Position numbers and translations under genes: made by a program. A stretch of 64,000 bases of DNA from Archilochus colubris (lineage: Eukaryota > Chordata > Aves > Apodiformes > Trochilidae): contig CM041104.1 of NCBI GenBank assembly GCA_023079485.1, positions 6,990,864 through 7,054,863 of the forward strand, in the 5' to 3' direction. Positions 13,601 through 25,100 of this stretch are shown here, piece after piece. Each line of letters opens with the position of its first letter. Positions within the stretch are counted from its first letter, which is position 1. The notes under the pieces were generated by a model that saw only the letters and a list, made by a program, of their open reading frames with translations, was not told the origin of the DNA and made no database searches.

Positions 13601-15288
13601 GGTTCAGCCCATCACCTAGAGTCCCTTTCTGTGTCAGCAAGGAGATGAAGCACTCACCTCCCCACCCACAAATGCTGTGGCATGGGAAAACACTGAGCAC
13701 ACATTCCTCAGTAGCACTCAGCACAGGAAGGCTCCTGGCTTCTCACCCAAACCTTTCACTACCACTCAGCAAGGTAAATAAACTGTATGGTCGGGGGGCT
13801 TCAGGCTGTTCCTCTCATGAGCAAGGAGAAGGGTGGAATTATTTGTTTACATCGGGAAGACACATTTACTCCTGCTCCCTTTGCCTTGGAGTAAGCACCT
13901 GCCACATGCAGATACTATTTTTCTGTTTTCTTTTGCATTAAAGGCTTGGTGTGTTGGCTGAAATTATCTTCCTGGCATAAAAACCTGAAAAGAAGTGATT
14001 TCACCTAATACCACAGTATCACCCTAGGGAGCATTATTTGAAAGCGCTTTGGGCACATTCCTGCTTATACACATGCATGAAGTTCCTCCCAGACTGTTTT
14101 GGTCTGTGTCACTGTTATTTTCATGTGTAACACTTTCAAGTGCTGATGCACAAAATTTGCTTGTCTAAACCTCCTGATTGAACAAAGTGGCCATCTTAAA
14201 AACCTCAATCCGAAGTGAGTCAAGATTCTGCCTTCTCAAACAGCTCAAATTCTTCTAAGCTAACACAAAGCACATGTGGAAGCTGCATTCTAGGGAAACA
14301 AAAACCAACAGAAACCTAGAGAGGAATACAGTGATCTTCCAAGGCAGCAAAAGAAAATGCCAATATTTATCAATAGTGGTGTTACAGCCATCAGTATCTA
14401 ACCATATAACAGTCAGGAGGCAGCATTGCTGCTATTACTCAGGGAGAGCACAGACCTGGCATTTAAGCCTGTTAATGAAACTGTGGCACTCCAGCACTAA
14501 CAACTTTACATTTCTTGGCAATTCAGATTTAAACCCTTCAGTTACTTTCTTGGAGCTGGCAAGTCAGCATTAAATCTCCTGAAAGCTGGTGCTTCATACA
14601 GCTTCTCAAATGGAATTACCAGGAAAGAACTTTAATTTTTAGAAATAAAAGTTTATTTTGACCTTCCTGGTTGTACAATAAAACTAAGTGTTATAAAGCT
14701 ACAAACACAAGGCATTCTCTTTGAAGCTTTAAGGGAATTGAACCGATGATTTTATACCAATTATTATTCTGACAACAATAAAAGTTATTCTAAACTTACT
14801 AAATCATAGCTCAGCAACCTTGAGGGGAAAAAAAAGCTACTTTCAGCTCTCCTCTCCTGAACCTTACCTCAGTAGTACCTATGTAATGAATGATGTTGGT
14901 ACTTCAGGAATTACAATCGAAGGATATATTGTAGCAGTTACTAGTTACGTTTTAACAGAGAAAAATGCCTTTTAGTACCAAGGTACCATCTTAAAAAAAT
15001 ACTGAATATGCAGCAGTTTAACCAGAGTTCAGGTCAGCACAGGGCAGTAGCATAATACTGACGTTACTTCCCACATGAAGTGTAAAACCACCTTTGTTTT
15101 GCCTCCACTCAGAACACAGGAATGCACACTAAAATAACAATCCCACGTATGCAGTCACAAAATTAATTTAAAAAAAAAATGCAAAGCTTATATTGATCAC
15201 ATGTGAAGTTTTGCTAGGGTATCCTAGTGTTAAATCGAGTAAATCAGCCAGAAATTAATTCCTTGATGAATAAAACAGATCTATGAAG

Positions 15289-15298
15289 ACTTACCTGC
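15289..15298 (-). other. Strong unused splice donor inside EYA2 intron
   Basis: Reverse-complement GCAG followed by GTAAGT, a near-perfect U1 match, with GT at 15294-15293. It lies 133 bases downstream (in gene direction) of the donor used for the 15428-15544 exon. Reading through from that exon reaches an in-frame TAG at 15305-15303, just before this donor. It may serve a cryptic or alternative exon; nothing proves use. Confidence 0.4.
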
Positions 15299-15427
15299 TT
15301 CCCTATCCTGACTGCCTATATCTAAGCTTTTTCTTATAATTGCAAAAGAAGAATAATTGATCTAATAGTGTGGGTACAGGATTCTGAGTGTTCATGGCAC
15401 AATCTGCCAGGCCCAGGCTGTACTCAC

Positions 15428-15544
15428 CATGCATCTGGTAGGTGTAGGGTGCTTGTCCAGCAGTTGGGGCACTGAAGCTGGATCCATAGCTAAGAAACCC
15501 ACTCTGTCCTGGGGAATGGCTCAGGCTGTCCTCTGTTTTGATGC
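15428..15544 (-). CDS. EYA2: EYA2 coding exon: [20 protein letters not shown] segment
   Basis: A 117-nt exon, phase 1 in and phase 1 out. It completes a Ser codon (A plus GC), then encodes [20 protein letters not shown] followed by [18 protein letters not shown], and ends with the first base of Gly. This is one of the most conserved stretches of the EYA N terminus. The donor is a good CATG followed by GTGAGT. The acceptor is weak: the last bases are CCCAAAG, an A-A-G rather than a C/T-A-G, and pyrimidines are sparse before it. Homology leaves little doubt it is used. The 117-nt length is a multiple of three, so skipping would keep the frame. Confidence 0.95.
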
Positions 15545-18351
15545 CTTTGGGACATATTGTGGGAATCAAGAGCAGAACATGAGTGTTTGTCATATAAAGG
15601 TGTAAAAACCCACGAATGTATGAATTTACAATTTTTCAGCTAGATTTTTAACCTAATGAACTTCTTTGCCCCTAAACTTTCTTTCATTTTTCTAAAAATT
15701 ACCTGCATTACCCAAAGAGTTCTCTTAAATAATAAAAGTAACTTCATCACATATTATTTGAGGCAGCTGCATCTTGTATTCACACCCAAATAAACTTTTT
15801 TCTAAGATGGGGAAAAAAAACCATGAATTATATTGTTTTCAGAAACAATTTCTGAACAAATAGGGTTTTTTTAGAATTAAATGGCCTCATTGAGTCATGA
15901 ACTTTCTGAGTGGCTGTCAGATGCAGGCAATGATTAACAAAGCAACAGTATCTTCAGTGAAATAACCTCAAGGCTTTTGTTCTCAACAGTTATCTTTTAC
16001 TTGCATTGTATTTTCAGCTTTGATAGCAAAATATTTATTGGCAAGTCATACAGGAGGGTTATCACCTATCCAATTAGATGTAGCACACAGTTCAGGAACA
16101 ATAGGTAAGCCCTGAAGCCACAAAAATCTTCTCATTAGTAAAATCAGCAATTAAAATGCCACTTTGCAGGGGGAACAGAAATAACTGAATTAAAAATTGC
16201 ATGATTAAACTTTCCCTAGAAGTGAAGAGAGTTTATATTTTATTCTGAGATTGTACAGCTGTATTATTAAAATAAACAGCTGAAAGGTGCCTCTTATTAT
16301 GAACCCTTTGGCCTTGATCCTTCCCTCCTTTGCAGGCCTATTTACACAAAACAAAAAATAGTCATTGAACACACCCTGAGTGCTGGGACTAAACAAAGAC
16401 CCTGTTGATGTTCTGGCCTCATTTATACACTTCCCAGGCTGTTGTCATCTTTTAGCACTTGGAGGCAATCTTGCCAAAAGACAAGTCAAGTTCATGTGCC
16501 TTTCACCAAACCTGGTGTTTTCTAGTTTAATGACTCTTCAAAGCAAGAAGTCTGCATATGCTCAGGTTGAGAATAAATTCTCCCATATAATGTTTTCTCT
16601 AATAAAAATAACATCTTTTAGCTTTAGGTGAGAATAGGTGCAATGCAATTTGAGCACAAATTAGCAACAAGATGACAATGCTGCATTGTGCACAGCAGGA
16701 AGTTTATTTAGACAATAAATAAACATGTGTTGGTGCAAGGGTCCTGCTCCATTACTGCTAGGGAAGAGAAGGAATTTGCAAGTGTGCACAGAGAAGCCGT
16801 TTTCATAACATCCCAAGTTTTTCAATTACAGCAGCACTCCACATACAAGCACTCAAGCTACCCCAGCTACAATTAATCTTCTGCCAATGGGCCTTTTTGG
16901 AAGTCTAAAAATTGTTATAAGACAGCAAAATAACTTAGCACCAAATTAATTTCCACACAAAGTTCTGTTTTGTCTAGAATCTGGCTGAGTTTTATTTTTA
17001 TGCCTAAAAACAATACTGCTTCATTGTTCTTGGTTGTCAGCCAGGTGGAGTTTTTCACATGCTATGTTGAGTATCTTACAGAGGGGTATATGGGCTGGGG
17101 AAGGGGAAATCACTATTCAAGGATGCTAAGAGGTCATCTGCAGGATTTATAAGCAGCATATGGGCCTGACACATGTATGCCCTAAAGACTCTAGGCAGTA
17201 GCAAATGGCTCCACTTTCACCTGCTCTAGTAGGACAACTGTTGAGAGTTTGCCTTGGAAATCAGCCAGCTGATGCAAACACACAAGTAGCTCCAGGAAAG
17301 GGTCTCAAAATATTCTTCTCATCATCTTGGTAGAGCTTTTGCTCAGCCAAGCCCATTTCCCTGGTCTTTCAGACCACTGCATTGAACTTCCCTTTAGTAA
17401 AACCCTTGTCAAAGGCTGTATGAAATCTTTATGTTGGGAAGGGTTACTCTATTTGCCAAGCAAAAAGAGGTAGTTAAGAGCACAAGAGAAAACAGGAGCA
17501 GAAACAGAACTACAAGGTTGCAAGACTCAATGCTCACAGCTTGGAGTAAGGAGCCCAAAGCTTTCTGTTGAAGAGCTGTACCTAAGCAAAAGCATCCTCT
17601 TTGGTCTTAAGGAGTGTAAAGAACTTCCTACCTTCCTCAAGACCTAGGTATTTCCATGCAGAACTTGAGGACACTCTTAACACTTGGTTTACCAGGCATT
17701 CCTCTGTCAGGAGTGCTGGTTTAGGCAGGACCCTGCCTGAACATCCCAGCTGCTTCTGCCAAGCAGTCACCCTGCAGCTGCTGGTGAGGCTGTACAGGAA
17801 ATGAGGGAACAAAACTGACTGGGGTGAGAAACATTTACTGCACCTACAACTAACAACTGTCCATTTATACGTGAACAGGCTTCCAAACCATCATTTCACC
17901 CATGCCTTACCCAGCTGTGTCTTTATATATAAAAAGTTTTTCCTAAAAGGAGCTTGAATCCTTGAAATTCCAGGGAGAATCAAGAAAGGAAAGCGCTGTT
18001 TACTTAAATACCATCTTTACTGCAAGAGACTTTGTCTTGGCAGTAAGTCATGGGAACACCCATTAGCTACTACTCCTAAGTGGCACATCCTACAAAACCT
18101 GAGTTTCTCATATCCTGCTACTGACTAGTTCCAAACTTACCTACTTAGTAAGATCATAACTTGGCATATCAAGAACTGATAGACAGTTCAAAGTAATCAT
18201 AAGATTTTTAAACAAGTCAGATTTCTTCTAAGCCTGAGAACGCTGCCAATATAGAAATGACCTTTCATTCTAAAGCTTGAGACTTCAAACATATTTTTCC
18301 AGGAGAAAGAGGAAGTTGTCCTCAAAGGTAACAGGATGTCAGAGTACTCAC
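15545..18351 (-). other. EYA2 intron, phase 1
   Basis: Intron of 2.8 kb with donor GTGAGT at 18351 and weak acceptor AAG at 15545. No gene or recognisable repeat was seen inside. Confidence 0.85.
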
Positions 18352-18494
18352 TGTAGGAGGGTATGCCATAGGGCTGCCCTGGAGGAGGGTAGGCAGTGTA
18401 GGCAGCAGCCTGCTGGATTCCTGCACTGTACTGAGTCTGTCCATATGTTGCCATTGTTGGGAAAGATGGGACTGTCACTATGTGGGGATAATGT
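18352..18494 (-). CDS. EYA2: EYA2 coding exon: [16 protein letters not shown] segment
   Basis: A 143-nt exon, phase 2 in and phase 1 out. The acceptor ends CTGAATAG and the donor is TACA followed by GTGAGT. It encodes [18 protein letters not shown], then [18 protein letters not shown], then [11 protein letters not shown], with split codons at both ends. The PHI...TM(A)YGQTQ motif and the Tyr/Pro/Gln-rich tail are diagnostic of the EYA transactivation domain, and [16 protein letters not shown] is closest to EYA2. The internal Met in PTMAT aligns with a Met present across EYA paralogues, so it could be mistaken for a start. The reading frame is open through the acceptor and joins the next exon upstream, which argues for an internal position. 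Confidence 0.95.
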
Positions 18495-19085
18495 CTATTC
18501 AGGAAAAGAAAACAGAAGGTCTAAGGTTACTTTACATGATCTTCTAGAGCATATCTAGAACACTTTAGACATTTTGATAAAATAACATCTGAAGCATGGC
18601 GAATATTCTGGGAATTCAGAGTAGGCTGGGGCAAAAGTTTGTTTCACTCTACAGCTCCTCATATAAGCTGTTCAGATTAAGCTATGTAAATAGAAGACAC
18701 AAAGACTTTAAGACTGTGCAAAGTAGGTACAAGTTTAAGCAAATTAAATCAACATTGATATCAATGTTTCATTTTGAGTTTGCCGAGCAGGCAAGTGGCA
18801 TGGGAAACCTCTGACTGACAATGTGCTCCTCTGTGGTCACTCATGAACACAACAATATTGGTTGGTTTGGGTTCCCAGGGGTATGAAAGTGCTCAGTACC
18901 CCAAACCTCCTTTCACTCCCTATCTAACAAGATTAAGAACCAGTTATTTCATTGGGCTAGAGACATGCAGGGGAACAGGTGGATGGGCTTAAGGCAAATG
19001 CTTTTTAAGGTGACAGAAGTCTGCACAAAATGGCTGTTGAACATAACAGGGTTTTTAAATTACAGGACTTGGCATGAGCACTCAC
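18495..19085 (-). other. EYA2 intron, phase 2
   Basis: Intron of 591 bases, donor GTGAGT at 19085 and acceptor TAG at 18495. Nothing else was recognised in it. Confidence 0.8.
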
Positions 19086-19134
19086 TTTGTGGAGTACAGA
19101 TGGAGAGGACACTGCGGTGCTGCTTTACTGCTGC
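19086..19134 (-). CDS. EYA2: EYA2 49-nt coding exon (CPLHLYSTK)
   Basis: A small exon between TTTTCCAG and the donor AAA followed by GTGAGT. It enters in phase 1 and leaves in phase 2, exactly what the flanking exons need. It encodes SSKAAPQCPLHLYST, with a shared Gly before it and a shared Lys after it. Spliced to the next exon it reads CPLHLYSTKHYPHI, which resembles the SPQLYPSKPYPHI stretch of EYA1 and EYA4 (from memory) and so supports the call. The first part of the exon is not recognisable on its own. Human EYA2, as I recall it, is divergent here, so the segment may be fast-evolving. Identification rests on splice sites, phase and the paralogue match. Confidence 0.87.
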
Positions 19135-20208
19135 CTGGAAAACAAAATTAAAGTCTTAGATTTTCATCAAATTCTGTTCTGTGGCCAAGCTGATACCACT
19201 GTTTTTACCACTGCTCGTTTGAGAAAAAAAATATTCAGGAATCAGAAGACTTTGCTTTTAGTGAATCTCCACAAACTGAAGTAGGTAAGAAAGTTATTCT
19301 CCACTTACAAACAACTACAGATTTAGTTTTTAAGGGTGATGCTGATTGATTGAACTACCAATTTCATCTTCTCATGGGACTGGTTCAATTACATACCTGG
19401 ACTTCAGTGGTCTGACTCTTATGCTAAGTAATGCAACTCCTATGATGACTGAAATGATTTAAGCTGCACTTTTTCTCTCACTGCACTTTTTTCTCTTTTG
19501 ATTTTTCTGGTACTCTTCTAGACTATGACCCACTTTCCCTAATGTCCATTAAATATATTTTAAAAAATTAAAAATGCAACACTGTCAATCTCTATACTCT
19601 TGAATTTTTGAGTTATCTATAACATACCTTAGTAACCTGCCAGAAATCAAAATAAACCAGTAGAAAATGTATCACAGGTTATATGTGCAGCATCCCCTCT
19701 GATGCAGTAAACAGCTGTGTATTGCAACACTACTGAAGAAAACCACACCACAGTCTTTATTCAGAGATAAATTTAGCAAACAAAATCTAAATAAAAATCT
19801 GCAAGTTGTACCAAAAACATCATACCTAAATGTCACCAGGAGTGCTATGCACATTGCCTCCATAATGCCATCCAAATCTTGCTTCCCAGTTTGTGGGTGT
19901 AGCTCTGAGATGTCATTACAGTACTGTAAATGCTGGGACATCTTTACAATCATATATAACATTAGGCACAAAAAATTCAGCCTCTCTTAGGAAATTAAAA
20001 CCCACCAGCAACACTGCTCTAGTTCCTCTACCTATAAATTATGGGTAACACCAACCTGTTTCTCAAGCAACAGGCAGGGAGGTTTAGTTTAGAAAAAAAA
20101 ATAAATTAAAATTGACAAAGGATTGTGTTGTACAAATGTACATACTCATTTAAAAAGACATACAGATACAGAAAAAAGGATTGATCTTAAATCCAAAGCT
20201 GGGCTTAC
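19135..20208 (-). other. EYA2 intron, phase 1
   Basis: Intron of 1.07 kb with donor GTAAGC at 20208 and acceptor CAG at 19135. AT-rich; no other feature was seen. Confidence 0.75.
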
Positions 20209-20253
20209 CTGAATCACCTTCAAAATCACTATGAAAAATTTGATTTGACTTAC
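20209..20253 (-). CDS. EYA2: Probable EYA2 45-nt coding exon with donor-like start
   Basis: A 45-nt exon, phase 1 in and phase 1 out, between acceptor TTTTGTTTCAG and donor TTCAG followed by GTAAGC. It encodes KSNQIFHSDFEGDS between shared Gly codons. The peptide is hydrophilic, with acidic residues and Ser, and does not match a segment I can recall from human EYA2. The call therefore rests on two strong splice sites, an open frame and phase compatibility with both neighbours. Because 45 is a multiple of three and both phases are 1, inclusion and skipping are both in frame. The exon begins GTAAGTC directly after the acceptor, so a donor-like sequence sits on the 3' splice site, as in recursive-splice exons. 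It may be an alternative (cassette) exon. Confidence 0.75.
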
Positions 20254-22071
20254 CTGAAACAAAACAGTTTAGAAAATTAGATTTTTACATTGTGTAAACA
20301 ATAACCATGTAATTTCTGTTACATTGTCATTACCAAACAGAACTGCATTGAAGAAATGTACTTTTTCAGTTTTCATTAATTTAATTCACAATGCCTTTTA
20401 TATTTGAAAAACAGTAGGGCAGCTTGAACATAGGTTTAATTTCTTTTCTATTTGAAAAATATTACCTCTTCAAATCTTGTATTTTTCAAAGAGGTAAGTA
20501 GTAAATATCCCAGTTAAGAATGTCAAGTGGGGATTTACTGGTTGTGAATATGCATTATACTGTTGTCATTGCCAAAAAAAGGCCAGTTAAACCTACATGT
20601 TTCTACCCTAAAGTTTAGAAATACAAGTAAAATGTGCATTCAAAAATCATATTGATATAATTGCATGTCTCAAGATAAGCACCCATGAAAATAACAGGCC
20701 AGACATCTATGTGGACACCTACATAAGCATTGTGACTAGAATTGGTATAAAGAAAATTATATGCTTAAAACAGAGCACACATTTGTGTGCATTTATTGCA
20801 TTAGGAGCTCTGGCAGTCTGAGACTTGACAAACACATAAGTATTTTCCTGTTCTTCATATTACAAGAAGTATTTTCAAGGGAAAGGGAATAATCTTAGTA
20901 GCAGAAGGGATCAAAATAATCATAACATTTCTGTAAGAAAGATACCAACATGAGCTGTCCCTAGCAAATTGATGTCCAACAGTACAAGTGCTGTGTTGGC
21001 TTTTACTTCTATAGCATAATAACATGTAGTTCCTGCACTAAGAAGTTTACAAAATTATGTATTTAAAAATCATTTCTAACTAATCTTTTCTGCAAACACA
21101 TACATTTAAAAGGCTGTTTCCTTTAGACTGTTATCCCTTCAACTGCTTTTGTAAACAGGCAGTCACAGTGTACCTGATTTAATCATGCAATTTCTAATGC
21201 CTCTGCAAACATGCAAGCAAAACATCTCTTTGGCTTCTGAGAGCCTCTAAGTGAAGGGTTAAACATTCTACTAAAACCTAATATCCAGTGCCTTTTGCTA
21301 ACTCCTCTCCAACAGGAAGGCTGACAGATCCTGACCACAGCAAACAATAGCTGGGATTGTACTAGCAAGAACTAGTTCAGCTGCATCACTTGCCAATAAT
21401 TTTTTTAGCAGATTTAACATTCTTCTGTTTCCTTCACTTGAACAGTATGATGGAGGGGGAAGGAGCAGAAGAAGAGCAGATACATTTCCATCAGTCTTAA
21501 CCACCAAAAGAATTTGTCCTTGGTACCTGCTAAATGGGAAATTTCAGACCTGAGGTGAGCAGGGCTAACCATTTGGAGATGATAGCAACAATCTCAGAGT
21601 GACCCAAACTGGTGCATGGGGCTGCCTTGGCAACAAGTTTTCTGGCTGCACAATATGGTGCTTGGCCTGGGAGCCCCACACTCCCCACAACAGCAGCAGC
21701 AGCACTGCTACTGAAGCACAGGGCTCACATTCATGCCATCACTGGGGCTCTAGTGGGGTCCTAACAAAAACTACCAGTTCTATACAGAGTATGTTTTATA
21801 CCTGCAATTATTCCAGTGGAGCACTATATATCTATATCCATCTACATAAAACATTTCAATTCCATTTGCATTCAAACCAGTGCTGAACTAAATGATTCAG
21901 CCACAAGTGGAGCATCTCCAAAAAATACTAAAAGATCTCAGTTGCTCATTGTGCTGCAGAACTGTCAGAAGCAGAGGCCTTACATGGGGTCATCTCCCAT
22001 TGGTTACATATACATATATACAAACACATCATGTTAAAGCCAGGAAACAGCAAGCAAAAGATGCAACCTAC
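20254..22071 (-). other. EYA2 intron, phase 1
   Basis: Intron of 1.8 kb with donor GTAGGT at 22071 and acceptor CAG at 20254. It includes a short CAG run (four units at 21691-21702) and a TATATC/ATATAC-rich stretch near 21823-21842 and 22007-22020. No gene was recognised. Confidence 0.75.
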
Positions 22072-22180
22072 CTTCTATGTCATCTGGAGCCGTGGCATAA
22101 ATGTTGGAAAGGTTAAGCTTCAGTCTGTCAGGGCACTCTCTATTTACAGTCAGGCTGGGTGGTATCACTAGATCTAGCAT
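22072..22180 (-). CDS. EYA2: EYA2 start-codon exon
   Basis: Coding part of the exon that carries the EYA2 initiator. ATG is at 22180-22178 and the exon ends at 22072 in phase 1, with donor GAAG followed by GTAGGT. It encodes MLDLVIPPSLTVNRECPD, then RLKLNLSNIYATAPDDIE. The first part matches the N terminus of vertebrate EYA2 (human MVELVISPSLTVN, from memory) and is absent from the other EYA paralogues, so it settles the gene identity. The start context is GGAAATGC, with a purine (G) at -3 but C at +4, so only moderate. No in-frame ATG lies in the ten bases between the acceptor and this codon. An upstream in-frame start would have to come from a first exon. Confidence 0.94.
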
Positions 22181-22190
22181 TTCCTTATAC
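22181..22190 (-). other. EYA2 5' leader part of the start-codon exon
   Basis: Ten bases, GTATAAGGAA, between a good acceptor (pyrimidine-rich, ending TTTTCCTTCAG) and the ATG. It must be spliced to a 5' exon further right. The frame through it is open (shared codon, Tyr, Lys, Glu, Met). Confidence 0.88.
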
Positions 22191-25100
22191 CTGAAGGAAA
22201 ACAAAGGAAAAATATAATTTATTCATTAATTATGCATGCTCACTAATGATTCATTTTTTTTCCCTAAGAGTATAAATATTAAAGTTGATTACCTAAACCC
22301 AGGCTTCATATAAATTCTACATAATAACATCCACTAAAGTTTTCATCAAAGGGAAATGCTGAATTAAAATTAAGTACTTGATCCCTTGGAGATTACACCC
22401 ATCTGATTAACGATTTCCCTTCCTCCTGGATTTTGACATAGGAAAACTAAAGTTCCTTATCTCTTCTGTGCCATCAGAGTGAGAGTGTACACACCTGTGT
22501 ACAGTGAGGCTCCAGAACAGACTATAAAGGGCTTAAAATTGAGGTTGAGGGCAGTTACCAGCTTTATCTAGTCTTACAAGATAATGAGGTTCACACAAGT
22601 GATAGGATCACTTCTCCAGGAGACATCTAAACCAGGCATCTAACTACATTGTCCTGACCATTAGGTGGCAGTGATACAAGGACCGTCCCCTTAACACAAG
22701 TAACCACCTGATTTAACAAAAAACTTCAAATTACCAATATACAGGAGACGAGTATCCAAAGAAAAACAAGTGGTTTTGTGCACACACAGCTTACTACCTT
22801 AACAAAAGCTTAGAAACTGTGCATTACACAAGCAGTTCAGAAAAGAGAATGGCTAAATCAGTATTTCAGACCCCATGCACAACACAAAATCAGAGTGGTT
22901 TGGGCTAGATTTGCTTAACCTAATTGGTGCAGCCCACCTGCTGAAGAGAAAGGGTTAGGAAACCTTCTGTGGTGATTACTTCTCAGTGGGGAAGAATGAG
23001 GTCTCTCCTACAATCAACTATGGCTCCTAAGGTTCTCTTAAAAGCAACAGGCTAGGCAGGGGCTCTTTTCCCAGAGGAATTACTTCATTCAAATTAAGTG
23101 GCACCAAACTAAAACCCTTAGAAGGCAGGGTTCAGTTTTATACCAGGTTTTCCTTTCCGCTGTAGGCAATATCCAAAATTTTCCCTCCTTGTTTCCTTAA
23201 TGCCACACCTGAACTGAGGAAAAGCACTGCTGTCCCAGATCCTGTCAATCTGGGGTATTCTACATTGTTTCTCAGATAACACATGCCCTTCAGCACAATC
23301 CAAAACCCCATCATTCATGACACTGCCCAGATTGTTGCCAAGTGAATGGGAGCAGATGTTTAAAGGGAAATGATCTTTTATAATGATTAATGCACTTTAA
23401 TTACATCATTGTTCAGAGATTTCATTAGCTACTCTCTGACTGATGATTTTTCTGTTGTTTTTTTTCTCTTCGCTTTTGTATTCACAAAGTCACATAACAC
23501 TTCCTTGTATTTGTTCTATTACTTTTTCCTGGGTTTTTTTTTTCAGCTTCCTTTTTTCTTTGGAGTGTGTATTAGTTGCACGTACAAACAGGTAACTTTT
23601 CACAGAAATGCCTGGCTGGTTGTGCATGTCACGCATGTGTTTGTGATGTTAGTGGCTTTTGCACGCACCATTTGCCAATTTGGTCATTTGTGAAGAAGTG
23701 TATAAGCAAGAAATACATGAGTTTCTGAAATTCCAGTTTTAACAATACAATCTACAGAAAATCTTCAGAGAAATAATGGAACCAGGATGGTGTTTAATGC
23801 AGTAAATGACATGCTGGAGCGCAACTGATGAAAATGTCAGGTCTTAGCTTGCTTTTTAGTACAAAAACATTTTCTGGCCTAAGTAAGGTACAGTGAATCA
23901 GTAATAAAGTTCTCTGAACATGAGCTTTTATTAAAACCAGTGATGGCAGCATCTAGCATGTTGGGCTGACAGACATCTGGAAGAGCTTTTGGCTTCTATA
24001 ATTAAGAAGAACGTTGCGTCAATTTGGTGCTGAGCTTTTTCATTAGATCCCCTACTCAAACCCCAATAATTTGCCCTGCAAGTTGGCCCACTAAATCTCT
24101 GCCAAGAACAGAAATGTTTCTCTTTACTAATGTTCAGGAAGGAAAAAAGAAAAATCAAAGTATTTTTGGCTAGGAGTGCCAAATTAAACATTTTAAGGTT
24201 TCATATTTTTGATTGGGGTGTTGTGGTAACCTACAAAACCCCATTTTCTTTTACAATGATATTTTGAAGGCAGCGATTCCAGAATCCAACTCAAAACATT
24301 CAAACGTGCTGAAGATCAAACTACTGAGCAGTCCCATCACTCTCCTGTGAAATACTCAAAGATAGGCATTAATGCAATATCAAAGCAGGACCAAGTGTGC
24401 AGACTGAGTCAGCAAGGTGCTCTGGATACTGACGGTGATGAGAACTTGATGGATAATATTTTGAAAGGATGAAACAGGAAACCACCGTGGCATTGTGGGC
24501 AGATGCAACCACACCACAGTTCTGCTCAGCACAGCTGAAAGGCCAGAAGGCACCAGCAAGAGATGAAGGAGACTCCTTCCAAAGCTGCTCAGGCATAATT
24601 TAAAGCATCTCCCAGGCTGCTCTAACTTGCTTTTAACATCCTCCCCACAACACACTAAAGACATTTCCATCTTCACTATGGAGGCAGTGGACTTGGTCCT
24701 GGTAGTCTGCATATTTCACTCCTCTCATTTCTGGGGTGAGAAGACAGTGTTCTGGCTCCAGTGCACAAAGGCATCAAGTGGAACAAATCTACAAAAGAGC
24801 ACTTCCAGGGCATTTTTAGTAAGTAAGACACTTAGGTAGTGAGTAGTACCAAGGTAAACTCAATGGCCAAGGGATGAAGAGATTTCAGAGGGAACATATG
24901 CACGGAAAAGCATTTGCCCCATAATGAGAGCAGTCTGCAGGAGACTGTTTAAGCAACAGGAGGTTGATGGTGAAGTTCAGAAAGGATATACCAGGAGTAA
25001 AAGTCAGTATGGGGGAAAAAAGCTGGCATGGTTGCAGAAAAAATAAGGGGAATGAGCTCCGCATCTGCCATCAGTGGAAGAATTGATGAGTTTGAAGCCT

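Larger units (their letters stand above)
4071..15427 (-). other. EYA2 intron of 11.4 kb, phase 1
   Basis: The donor is GTGAGT at 15427 and the acceptor is TAG at 4071. The intron carries one CR1 fragment near 7.6 kb. No open stretch in it resembles a known protein. A second strong minus-strand donor (GCAG then GTAAGT) occurs at 15298-15289, 133 bases inside the intron. The rest is ordinary AT-rich intronic DNA with short homopolymer runs. Confidence 0.85.

Noticed and set aside
18197..18478. Starting EYA2 at the ATG at 18478 or the Met in PTMAT
   Set aside because: The frame continues upstream through a proper acceptor at 18495. Upstream exons join in phase and supply the EYA2-specific N terminus.
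21691..21705. CAG repeat
   Set aside because: Only four uninterrupted units in an intron; not notable.
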